Shown here: one piece after another, positions 1-7,000 of the stretch
How positions within the stretch are numbered: position 1 is the stretch's first letter
Layout of the letters: every line of letters begins with the position of its first letter
NCBI GenBank assembly: GCA_029857855.1
Contig: JAOUGG010000044.1
Span: forward strand, 1-10,519
DNA length: 10,519 bases
Source of the DNA: Acidimicrobiia bacterium
GTDB lineage: Bacteria; Actinomycetota; Acidimicrobiia; Acidimicrobiales; SZUA-35
Direction: 5' to 3'
Made by a program: the position numbers and the translations under genes
The notes under the pieces: generated by a model
The model's input: the letters and a program-made list of their open reading frames with translations, nothing else
What the model was told of the DNA's origin: nothing
Databases searched by the model: none

Positions 1-34
1 CCCGTCCCCCAAAGGTTGACGAAGGAACGCATCG

Positions 35-1159
35 ATGACCAATCACCACGATCCAGTTGCCGCCCACGATCTCGACGCGAACCGGGGGACGCCACCCCGA
101 TCGGCCGCCGAGGCGGCCCGGGCGCTCGAGCGGGTCCAGTACGAGATCAAGAAGGTCATCGTCGGCCAGGACAACATGATCGAGCGGCTACTGGTGGCGT
201 TGCTGGCCCGGGGCCACGTGCTGCTCGAGGGCCTGCCGGGGCTGGCCAAGACGCTGGCTGTGTCGACGATGGCCCAAACCATCGGCGGCAGCTTCGTGCG
301 GCTCCAGTTCACCCCCGACCTCCTGCCGTCCGACCTGATCGGCACGAGGATCTGGCGGACCGGGACGGAGAAGTTCGACATCGAGTGGGGCCCCGTGTTC
401 GCCAACCTGGTGCTGACCGACGAGATCAACCGGGCCCCGGCCAAGGTCCAATCGGCGCTGCTCGAGGTGATGGCGGAACGTCAGGTTTCGATCGGCGGCA
501 CGACCAGGCCCCTCCCCTCACCCTTCCTCGTGCTCGCCACCCAGAACCCCGTCGAATCCGAGGGTGTCTACACCCTGCCCGAGGCCCAGCGCGATCGTTT
601 CCTGATGAAGGTCGTCGTCGACTACCCGACACCGAGCGAGGAGATGGAGATCGTTCGCCGGGTCGGGGTCTCGATGCCGGAGGCGAGCCAGGTCATGGAC
701 CTCACCGAACTCGAGGACCTCCAGCTGCTCACCGATCGGATCTACGTCGACAACTCGGTGGCCCAGTACGCGGTCGACCTGGTGATGGCCACCCGGGAGT
801 CGGGCCTGCGTGGCCTACCCGAGCTTGAACCGATGATCGAGTTCGGGGTCAGCCCCCGGGCCACCCTTGGTCTCGTGGCCGCCGGGCGAGCGTTGGCCCT
901 GATGCGAGGGCGCGACTACGTGGTGCCCCAGGACGTGTTCGACGTGACCCGCGACGTCTTCCGCCACCGCCTGATGTTGACCTACGAGGCGTTGGCGAAG
1001 GGCCTGTCGTCGGACGACGTCATCAACCGCATTCTCACCGTCGTTCCGGCGGCACCGGTCGGACCCGATCCCCGACCGGTCGACGGCACGGCCGAATATC
1101 CCCGGCCCGGCCTCGAACCCAGCCCATACGCCGGGTCCTCCGACCACCCGCCGGAGTAG
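35..1159 (+). CDS. moxR: MoxR-family AAA+ ATPase
   Basis: This is a 374-residue cytoplasmic AAA+ ATPase of the MoxR group, which act as ATP-driven chaperones that assemble, or insert metal into, partner complexes, usually with VWA proteins. Visible motifs: Walker A GLPGLAKT at residues 66-73, Walker B LVLTDE at 125-130 followed by the MoxR-typical INRAPAKVQSALLEVM, sensor 1 ATQNP at 168-172, arginine-finger candidates R186/R188, and sensor 2 SPRA at 273-276. Length is normal for the family. The ATG at 35 is preceded by AAGGA at 22-26 with 8 bases between. A poorly conserved, Pro-rich tail of about 35 residues (from about 339) follows the AAA+ lid. It leads a three-gene operon; the DUF58 gene begins 11 bases after its stop. 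Any promoter lies before the window. The family is certain; the client is unknown. Confidence 0.95.
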   Translation: MTNHHDPVAAHDLDANRGTPPRSAAEAARALERVQYEIKKVIVGQDNMIERLLVALLARGHVLLEGLPGLAKTLAVSTMAQTIGGSFVRLQFTPDLLPSDLIGTRIWRTGTEKFDIEWGPVFANLVLTDEINRAPAKVQSALLEVMAERQVSIGGTTRPLPSPFLVLATQNPVESEGVYTLPEAQRDRFLMKVVVDYPTPSEEMEIVRRVGVSMPEASQVMDLTELEDLQLLTDRIYVDNSVAQYAVDLVMATRESGLRGLPELEPMIEFGVSPRATLGLVAAGRALALMRGRDYVVPQDVFDVTRDVFRHRLMLTYEALAKGLSSDDVINRILTVVPAAPVGPDPRPVDGTAEYPRPGLEPSPYAGSSDHPPE

Positions 1160-1161
1160 GA
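1158..1161 (+). promoter_or_regulatory. Ribosome binding site selecting the TTG start of the DUF58 gene
   Basis: AGGA overlaps the moxR stop codon (TAG at 1157-1159) and sits 9 bases before TTG at 1171. The alternative in-frame ATG at 1183 would be 21 bases away with no better site nearer, so the TTG is preferred. The overlap with the stop codon suggests translational coupling to moxR. Confidence 0.5.
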
Positions 1162-1170
1162 CGGACGACG

Positions 1171-2124
1171 TTGACCAATCCGATGAACGCCGATCCGCCC
1201 GCGGTGATCGAGCCGTCGACCCGGGAACTCCTCCGCCGGCTCGAACTCGAGGTGACGCGGCGGCTCGACGGGCTGCTCCACGGCGACCACCGGGGGCTGG
1301 TACCCGGCCACGGCTCGGAACTGGGCGAAACCCGCCGTTACGCCCCCGGCGACGACGTGCGCCGCATCGACTGGAACGTCACCGCCCGTCTTCAGGAGCC
1401 CTACATTCGGCAGACCATCGCCGAGCGGGAACTCCAGACTTGGCTGGTCGTCGACCGGTCGTCCCGCATGGATTTCGGAACGGTGAACTGCGAGAAGCGG
1501 GATCTGGCGCTGGCCGCGGCGGCGGCCGTTGGTTTCCTGACGGCCCGTGACGGCAACCAGCTGGGCGCGGTCCTGGCCGGCCGGGGGGACCCGGTGGTGG
1601 TCGGGGCGCGGGGCTCGCGCAAACATCTGCTCCGCATCCTCCACGACCTGGCCTCCACCCCCCATGAGGACAACAGCGGCGTGACCGATCTGGGCGGTGC
1701 GCTCGGTCGACTGGCCGGGGTGGCGCGGCGGCGGGGTCTCGTCGCCGTCATCTCCGATTTCGCCGTGACGCCAGGTTGGGAGCAGCGGCTCGCCATCACG
1801 GCCCGCCGTCACGACGTCCTCGCCGTGCAGGTGTCCGACCCCCGCGAACACGAGTTGCCCGATGTCGGTGTCGTGACCGTGCGCGATCCGGCAACCGGAG
1901 CGCTGCGGGAGCTGGCCACCGACCGGCCGTCTGTACGGGAAGGCTACGCCCGGGCCATCGAGGCCCGCCAACGACTGCTCGAGGCGACGTTCACGGAGGC
2001 CGGCATCGACCACCTGTACCTGTCGACCGACCGGGAGTGGCTCGACGACCTGGTGTCCTTCATCCAGCGGCGGCGGCTGGTGCTGGCCCACCGGGCTGCG
2101 GCCGGAGGGGGTGGCCGGCGGTGA
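1171..2124 (+). CDS. DUF58 domain-containing protein (MoxR partner)
   Basis: This 317-residue soluble protein carries the DUF58 hallmark RRYAPGDDVRRIDWNVTAR at residues 55-73, the most conserved part of the family. A VWA-like core follows, starting WLVVDRSSRMDFG at 91-103. The first metal-site motif is degenerate: D95 and S97 are present but the third DxSxS position is R99. A second VWA-like strand, VAVISDF, lies at 191-197. No signal peptide or membrane segment is visible. DUF58 proteins almost always sit beside MoxR ATPases and are thought to be their adaptors or substrates; the biochemical role is not established. The TTG start at 1171 is chosen for its ribosome binding site; ATG at 1183 would shorten the protein by 4 residues. 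The 3' end overlaps the VWA gene start by 4 bases (GTGA). Confidence 0.93.
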   Translation: MTNPMNADPPAVIEPSTRELLRRLELEVTRRLDGLLHGDHRGLVPGHGSELGETRRYAPGDDVRRIDWNVTARLQEPYIRQTIAERELQTWLVVDRSSRMDFGTVNCEKRDLALAAAAAVGFLTARDGNQLGAVLAGRGDPVVVGARGSRKHLLRILHDLASTPHEDNSGVTDLGGALGRLAGVARRRGLVAVISDFAVTPGWEQRLAITARRHDVLAVQVSDPREHELPDVGVVTVRDPATGALRELATDRPSVREGYARAIEARQRLLEATFTEAGIDHLYLSTDREWLDDLVSFIQRRRLVLAHRAAAGGGGRR

Positions 2125-3092
2125 GCTTTCTGTCCCCCGAGCGGCTGTGGTTGATGATCCTGGTCGGCTTCCTGATCGCGGCCTACGTGTTGGTCCAGCG
2201 GCGACGCAAGGTGTACTCCCTGCGGTTCGCGTCACCGGAGCTGTTCGAGTCGATCGCGCCGGAGGGCCCGGGTTTCCGCCGGCACGTGCCACCGATCGTG
2301 TTCCTCTCGGCGCTGGCCGTCCTGGTGGCGGCGTTCGCCCAACCGGCCCGCCAGGTGCGGGTGCCCCGGGAGCGGGCCACGGTGATCGTGGCCATCGACG
2401 TGTCGCTGTCGATGCAGGCCACCGACGTCGAACCCGACCGCCTGTCGGCGGCCCAGGTCGCGGCCAACCGGTTCATCGACGAGTTGCCGCCGAGCCTCAA
2501 CGTCGGCATCGTCTCGTTCGCCGGATCGGCCTCGGTGCTCGTCAGCCCGACCATCGACCGCCTGCCGGCCCACAACGCCATCAACAACCTCCGGTTGGCC
2601 GAGTCGACCGCCATCGGCGAGGCCATCTTCACGTCGCTCGACGCCCTGCAGACCGCGCCGGCCGACGGAGCGGCCGAGCCGCCACCGGCCCGGATCGTGT
2701 TGCTGTCCGACGGCCAGACCACGGTCGGTCGCCCCGACTCCGACGCGGTCGACGCCGCCGTGGACTCCGACGTGCCGGTGTCGACCATCGCCTTCGGCAC
2801 CAGCCGGGGCACGATCGAGTACGACGACCCCAACACCGCGGTGGTCGAACGGCAGCAGATCCCCGTTCCGGTGATGGAGGACAACCTGCGGGCCATCGCG
2901 GACGGCACCGACGGTGCGTTCTTCACCGCCTCCTCACTCGACGAGTTGGAGGCGGTCTACAACGACATCGGTTCGGCCATCGGCTACGAGCTGGTCGATC
3001 GGGAGATCACCGACTGGTTCGTCGGAGGCGGGATCGCCCTGCTGGCGCTGGCGGCGGCGTTCAGTCTCGTTTGGTTCCAGCGTCTGCCGTAG
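2121..3092 (+). CDS. Membrane-anchored VWA-domain protein (BatA/Rv1481-like)
   Basis: A 323-residue membrane protein. Segments in order: N-terminal transmembrane helix at about 9-25 followed by the positive cluster QRRRK, a second helix at about 57-73, then a VWA domain from about residue 87, and a C-terminal helix at about 300-319. The MIDAS metal site looks complete: DVSLS (D93, S95, S97), T163 in ESTAIGEAI, and D197 in LLSDGQ. This is the usual BatA-like layout, with the VWA domain held at the membrane for protein-protein contact. The GTG start at 2121 overlaps the DUF58 stop (GTGA) and has GGAGGGGG at 2104-2111, 9 bases upstream. The open frame extends further back to 1776, but that part only reads the DUF58 gene in another frame. 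It is the last gene of the MoxR operon, and no second VWA, BatD or TPR gene follows. Confidence 0.93.
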   Translation: MSFLSPERLWLMILVGFLIAAYVLVQRRRKVYSLRFASPELFESIAPEGPGFRRHVPPIVFLSALAVLVAAFAQPARQVRVPRERATVIVAIDVSLSMQATDVEPDRLSAAQVAANRFIDELPPSLNVGIVSFAGSASVLVSPTIDRLPAHNAINNLRLAESTAIGEAIFTSLDALQTAPADGAAEPPPARIVLLSDGQTTVGRPDSDAVDAAVDSDVPVSTIAFGTSRGTIEYDDPNTAVVERQQIPVPVMEDNLRAIADGTDGAFFTASSLDELEAVYNDIGSAIGYELVDREITDWFVGGGIALLALAAAFSLVWFQRLP

Positions 3093-3299
3093 CGGTCTCC
3101 GGCGCGACGGTTTCGACGTCGTTGTCGAGCACGGGTCGGGGCGTGGGTTTCAGGACGGACCACGGTTGTTGGAGCGTTCCGACAAGGCGGGAGTCTGGGA
3201 ACCGGGCGCGGAACTACGACCGTTTCAGCCACTGGCAACAACATGATCGTTCGGTTTGTCGGCCTGTGCAGGCAACCACTCGGCGAGTAAAATGCGGAG
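3093..3299. other. Intergenic region between the MoxR operon and the oxygenase gene
   Basis: This 207-base stretch holds no convincing gene and no clear rho-independent terminator: I found no strong stem followed by a T run. The only paired element noted is GTTGTTG near 3166 with CAACAAC near 3235, too far apart to call. The 3' end carries a -10-like box immediately before the oxygenase start. Codon use changes across this gap. Confidence 0.6.
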
Positions 3300-3300
3300 G
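3288..3300 (+). promoter_or_regulatory. Putative -10 box for a leaderless oxygenase mRNA
   Basis: TAAAAT at 3288-3293 matches five of six bases of the TATAAT consensus. Six bases follow, then G at 3300, which is both the expected transcription start and the first base of the GTG start codon. No good -35 is visible at 17 bases (the bases there are TGTGCA). Leaderless mRNAs are common in Actinobacteria. The GGAGG at 3296-3300 abuts the GTG and is too close to act as its ribosome binding site. Confidence 0.5.
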
Positions 3301-4115
3301 TGACACAATCTCTGCACCCCCGAGACGGCGGCGCTATCGACACAATCGATACGGATCGATACAACCTTGATGATCTCGAATTCAGCGAGTGGTGTCGGGC
3401 TCAGCTCGAAATCAACGGTGCGCTCGTGCTGCCAGGCTTCTTCACTGAGCAGATGATCTATGAGGTGTTGGCCGATTCGGTCCCTCGAATCGACGAAGCG
3501 TTCTTCACCACCAACGTCACCCACAATGTCTACCTGACACCACCGGATGATCAGTTGGCCGACGACCACGTATTCAACCGCCAGGTGATCAGCACCAAAG
3601 GCTGTCTAGCTCACGACCAGGTCCCGTCGGCATCGCCGCTGCGGACCGTCTACGAGTCCGACCGTTTCCGGCGATTCATGGCCCACGTCCTCGACATCGA
3701 GTCGGTGCACTCCTATGCCGACAATGTGTCAGGTATCAACGTTCATTTCCATCTCGACGAACAGGAGTTGGGCTGGCACTTCGACAACTCCGCTTTTGCC
3801 GTGACCGCTCTGATGCAGGCCCCGGAGTCGGGCGGAGTTTTCGAGTACGTGCCGAACCTGCGCGATGCTGATGCCAACGACCTCAACTTCGACGGGGTCG
3901 AAGCGGTGCTGGATGAGACTGTCCCCGACAGGATTCGCACTCTCGAATTTGATCCCGGAGCGTTGGTGATGTTCCGGGGCCGCAATTCGATGCATCGGGT
4001 AACCCCTAGTCGAGGTTCGATACCTCGGGTGCTGGTTGTGTTCGCCTACAACACCGAGCCTGGCATCGGCCTGTCGGAGTCGGCCAAACTGACGTTCTAT
4101 GGCCGTAATGAGTAG
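3300..4115 (+). CDS. Fe(II)/2-oxoglutarate-dependent oxygenase, PhyH-like fold
   Basis: A 271-residue soluble oxygenase expected to use Fe(II), O2 and 2-oxoglutarate to hydroxylate a small substrate. The iron-binding triad looks complete: H160-x-D162 in GWHFDNS and H232 in SMHRVTPS. R238 or R243 (in IPRVLVVFAY) is the likely 2-oxoglutarate carboxylate ligand. Other family features are NGALVLPGFF at 39-48, ESGGVFEYVPNLR at 176-188 and PGALVMFRGRNS at 219-230. Because the iron-ligand Asp is kept, hydroxylation is more likely than halogenation; radical halogenases replace this residue with Gly or Ala. The look of the core recalls the BesD/HalD group of free-amino-acid enzymes, but that is from memory and unverified. 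GTG at 3300 is the only usable canonical start: an in-frame stop lies at 3288-3290 and the next ATG would cut into the domain. Codon use is less G/C-biased than in the upstream operon. It converges on the importer operon. Confidence 0.85.
   Translation: MTQSLHPRDGGAIDTIDTDRYNLDDLEFSEWCRAQLEINGALVLPGFFTEQMIYEVLADSVPRIDEAFFTTNVTHNVYLTPPDDQLADDHVFNRQVISTKGCLAHDQVPSASPLRTVYESDRFRRFMAHVLDIESVHSYADNVSGINVHFHLDEQELGWHFDNSAFAVTALMQAPESGGVFEYVPNLRDADANDLNFDGVEAVLDETVPDRIRTLEFDPGALVMFRGRNSMHRVTPSRGSIPRVLVVFAYNTEPGIGLSESAKLTFYGRNE
3335..3362 (+). repeat. Short ATCGAYAC repeats with an inverted repeat at the start of the oxygenase gene
   Basis: Three copies of ATCGAYAC begin at 3336, 3345 and 3355. The first two also form the dyad TATCGA-CACAA-TCGATA at 3335-3351. 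They encode IDTIDTDRY, a non-conserved N-terminal stretch. They could be a regulator site just inside the transcript or chance; nothing else supports a function. Confidence 0.3.
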
Positions 4116-4136
4116 ATCAGGGGCACGGCGTCAAAG

Positions 4137-6137
4137 TCATTCGCCGGCTCGAGAAAGCTGATCGAACGGGATGTGGCATCGTATGACGCCGCCGTCGGGT
4201 GTTGGAGTCAGCGGTGGTTCGATCGTCGAGCACATGTCGCCATCGAGACGGCGAGGGCAGCGGGTGTGGAACACACAGCCACTTGGCGGATTGACCGCGC
4301 TGGGAATCTCACCTTCGAGGGAGATGCGGGGCCGGGAATTCCCTTCGACCGACGGTGCCGCCGACAGAAGCGCCTCGGTATAGGGATGGTGGGGTCCGTC
4401 AAAGACACGTTCGGCCGGGCCAAGTTCCATTATCCGACCGAGATACAGCACCGCGATTCGGTCAGACAGATAACGCACCACCCGAAGGTCATGAGAGATG
4501 AAGAGGTAGCTGGTGGCCTCCTCACGCTGTAGGTCGGCCAACAGGTTCAAGATGGCGGCCTGAACGGATACGTCGAGAGCCGAAGTCGGCTCATCACAAA
4601 CCACGATCCGTGGTTCGCCAGCAAAGGCTCGGCCAATGGCCACTCGCTGTTTTAACCCGCCCGATAACTGAGAGGGCCGCATGTCAAGATGCTGCTCGGT
4701 GAGCCGAACCGACGAAACAACATCCCGGAGTTTTGGCTCCACTTCAGACCGAGGAATTCCGGCCAATTTGCGAAGCGTGCGTGACATGATGCGGCGAACC
4801 GAATGGCGACGGTTGAGCGCTGAATCCGGATTCTGAAAAACAATCTGAATGGCCCGAACCTGATCATCAGCTCGACGTCGCGCCGTTGCCACAAGAGGTT
4901 GGCCATCGCAATAGATGGTGTCGGGCTCGTCGGGAGGGTGCAGACCGAGCACGGTATGAGCCAATGTGGTTTTACCGCTGCCCGACTCGCCAACGAGGCC
5001 AACCGTTTCCCCGGCGTACAACGACAACGAAACATCTCGAAGAGCCTGAACCTTCTTGCCGTGTTGATGGAACGTCTTGCTGACACTTTTGAGTTCCAGC
5101 ACCGGTGGGGTTGATCGGTCGATCACTACCTCGACCCCAGCAGGAAGCTCGGCATGAACAATGGCCGGGACTTTGTCAACGTGGTGGCAGCGGACCGACC
5201 GATCGTCGAACATCGTCCATTCCGGGACTTCCGTTCGGCACACGTCGTCGACCAAGGGACACCGGTCGACAAAAACACAGGTCGGTAGGTCGGCGCCCGG
5301 CTCGGGCAGGAAGCCGGGAATGGATTCCAACCGTTGCGCCCCTTTGCGCGATCCGTGGCGAGGTAGGCAACGCAACAAACCAACGCTGTAGGGGTGGGCC
5401 GGTTCGTCGAAGACCTCATCCGCCGGACCTTCCTCCACCAACTTGCCGGCGTAGAGCACGCCCACCCGATCGCACATCGACCGTATAGCGCCGAGGTCAT
5501 GGGAGATGAACAGGACGGCCGTGCCGTACTCAATCCGTAGATCGCGGACCAGCTGCAGAACCTCAGCCTCAACCGTGGCATCGAGTCCGGTCGTCGGTTC
5601 GTCCAAGATCAGCAGTGTTGGGTCGCAGGCTAACGCCATGGCGATGACCACCCGCTGTTGCATGCCACCTGACAGCTGATGGGGGTAACGGTTCAGGACC
5701 AGCTCGGGGTCGGCGATTTGTACCTTGGCCAGGGTGTCCCGGGCCCGGTGAGCCGCCTCGTCTGGCTGCAATCCAAGAACGGTGAAGGCCTCAATGAGTT
5801 GCGGACCGACCTTGATCGTCGGGTTGAGGGCCTGACCAGGATCCTGATACACCATGGAGACGGTTTCGGCTCGGAGATGTCGGAGATCGGCGGTTCCCAT
5901 GGCCAAAACATCGCGACCAGCCAGCCGCACCGAGCCTCCCAAAATTCGGGCGTTGGGGGGTAGATAGCGTATGGCGGCGTAGGCCGCGGTGGACTTTCCG
6001 CAGCCGCTTTCACCAACCAAGCCATAGGACTCACCGGGCTCGATTCGTAGCGACACATCACGTAGGACTTCGAGGGATCTGCCCCGAACGACGTAGGCCA
6101 AACGAAGGTCATCAACTGCCAATGCCGGTTCACTCAT
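4137..6137 (-). CDS. Dipeptide/oligopeptide-type ABC transporter, fused double ATPase (DppD-DppF type)
   Basis: This 666-residue cytoplasmic protein holds both ATPase domains of a Dpp/Opp-class importer in one chain, as in E. coli GsiA and YejF. First half: Walker A GESGCGKST at 42-50, Q-loop Q98, signature LSGGMQQR at 155-162, Walker B LLILDE at 175-180, H-loop H213. Second half: Walker A GESGSGKTT at 383-391, Q435, signature LSGGLKQR at 491-498, Walker B IVVCDE at 511-516, H549. Both halves end in the oligopeptide-transporter C-terminal extension (HPY at 248-250 and 584-586) with four cysteines each: C287/C293/C300/C317 and C621/C627/C636/C654. This spacing resembles the iron-sulfur-binding tail described for some DppD proteins. 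All nucleotide-site residues appear intact in both halves, so both may hydrolyse ATP. The start overlaps the permease gene stop (ATGA), and GGGG lies shortly upstream. It is the last gene of the operon. Confidence 0.95.
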   Translation of the reverse strand: MSEPALAVDDLRLAYVVRGRSLEVLRDVSLRIEPGESYGLVGESGCGKSTAAYAAIRYLPPNARILGGSVRLAGRDVLAMGTADLRHLRAETVSMVYQDPGQALNPTIKVGPQLIEAFTVLGLQPDEAAHRARDTLAKVQIADPELVLNRYPHQLSGGMQQRVVIAMALACDPTLLILDEPTTGLDATVEAEVLQLVRDLRIEYGTAVLFISHDLGAIRSMCDRVGVLYAGKLVEEGPADEVFDEPAHPYSVGLLRCLPRHGSRKGAQRLESIPGFLPEPGADLPTCVFVDRCPLVDDVCRTEVPEWTMFDDRSVRCHHVDKVPAIVHAELPAGVEVVIDRSTPPVLELKSVSKTFHQHGKKVQALRDVSLSLYAGETVGLVGESGSGKTTLAHTVLGLHPPDEPDTIYCDGQPLVATARRRADDQVRAIQIVFQNPDSALNRRHSVRRIMSRTLRKLAGIPRSEVEPKLRDVVSSVRLTEQHLDMRPSQLSGGLKQRVAIGRAFAGEPRIVVCDEPTSALDVSVQAAILNLLADLQREEATSYLFISHDLRVVRYLSDRIAVLYLGRIMELGPAERVFDGPHHPYTEALLSAAPSVEGNSRPRISLEGEIPSAVNPPSGCVFHTRCPRRLDGDMCSTIEPPLTPTPDGGVIRCHIPFDQLSRAGE

Positions 6138-7000
6138 CGGTCGATGACCCCTTCAAGAGCATCGGCTACCAGGTTGATGGCGACCACCAATGACGCCAAG
6201 GCCAGAGCCGGCACCAGCGACGGCCACCAGACGTCACTCAGCAAACTGATGCGTTCGTCGAAGATGGTTCTCCCCCAGTCGGGAGACCCGGGCTGGGATC
6301 CAAATCCGATGAAGGCCAGGCCGGCCATGGTGAATACGGCGTAACCGAGCCGGACGGTGAACTCAACAATGATCGGCCCGAACACGTTGGGAAGAATCTC
6401 GATAAACATGACGTAGAACGCATTCTCGCTCCGTAGTTCGGCAGCTCGGACGTATTCAAGATTACGTTCCTCCAGCACGGCGGCCCGAACGGTCCGGGCG
6501 ACGAGCGGAGCGAAAAGAAAGCCAATTACTCCGATGATGGTAAGACGACCAGCGCTGAGTGAGGTAAGGGCCAACAACGCCACCAAGATCACGGGCAAGC
6601 TGATGAGCGCCTCGATCAGGCGACTTACAACGTCGTCGACGATCCCGCCCAGGTAGCCCATCGTCAGGCCGAGAATCACGCCGAGGCCAGTGCCAAGCAC
6701 GGTGGCGGCCGGGGCCACGATAAGTATCTCTCGTGCTCCGTAGATAGCCCGACTGAAGACGTCACGGCCGAATCGGTCGGTGCCGAAAAGATGGCCGTCG
6801 TTGAATGGTCGCACCCACTTCGCCAGCGGGTCTTGAGCGGTGGGGTCATGGGTGGCGACGAGGTCGGGAAACACAACACACAGGACCCAAAAGGCCAGGA
6901 TGGCCATACCGACAATGAAGGTCTTGGACCGCAGCAACTGCGACCAGAACTCTCGGCGAACGGCTTTGGCCCCCGGCGTTTGGATCTCGACCGCCGTCAT
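6134..7000 (-). CDS. ABC transporter permease, DppC/OppC type
   Basis: A 288-residue inner-membrane permease, one of two forming the import channel. It starts with a cytoplasmic tail and a first helix at about 27-45. The DppC-family motif LFGTDRFGRDVFSR follows at 71-84, then about five further helices between 90 and 285. The ATPase-contacting EAA loop is at about 182-205 (EYVRAAELRSEN to EILPN). In it the usual Gly is S191 and the His often seen before the LPN is E201, a mild departure that still leaves the loop recognisable. Start ATG at 7000 overlaps the DppB stop by 4 bases and has AAGGGG at 7005-7010, only 4 bases away. Its own stop overlaps the ATPase start. Length is normal for the family. 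Specificity cannot be inferred. Confidence 0.93.
   Translation of the reverse strand: MTAVEIQTPGAKAVRREFWSQLLRSKTFIVGMAILAFWVLCVVFPDLVATHDPTAQDPLAKWVRPFNDGHLFGTDRFGRDVFSRAIYGAREILIVAPAATVLGTGLGVILGLTMGYLGGIVDDVVSRLIEALISLPVILVALLALTSLSAGRLTIIGVIGFLFAPLVARTVRAAVLEERNLEYVRAAELRSENAFYVMFIEILPNVFGPIIVEFTVRLGYAVFTMAGLAFIGFGSQPGSPDWGRTIFDERISLLSDVWWPSLVPALALASLVVAINLVADALEGVIDR

Noticed and set aside
982..2292. A long minus-strand open frame opposite the DUF58 gene
   Set aside because: The plus strand carries an unmistakable DUF58 protein with coupled starts and stops; the antisense frame has no motif.
2111..3370. A 419-codon open frame overlapping the VWA gene
   Set aside because: Its translation is Arg/Gly/Pro-rich without any recognisable domain. 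It is the usual alternate-frame reading of a high-GC gene whose real frame has an intact VWA domain.
4126..4146. CGGCG-N11-CGCCG inverted repeat between the convergent genes as a two-way terminator
   Set aside because: The stem is only 5 bp with an 11-base loop and no T run on either side. It is too weak to call a terminator.
4137..6137. Two separate ATPase genes joined by a sequencing error
   Set aside because: The linker between the halves (about 320-345) is in frame with no internal ribosome binding site or start at the junction, and natural fusions such as GsiA and YejF are well known.
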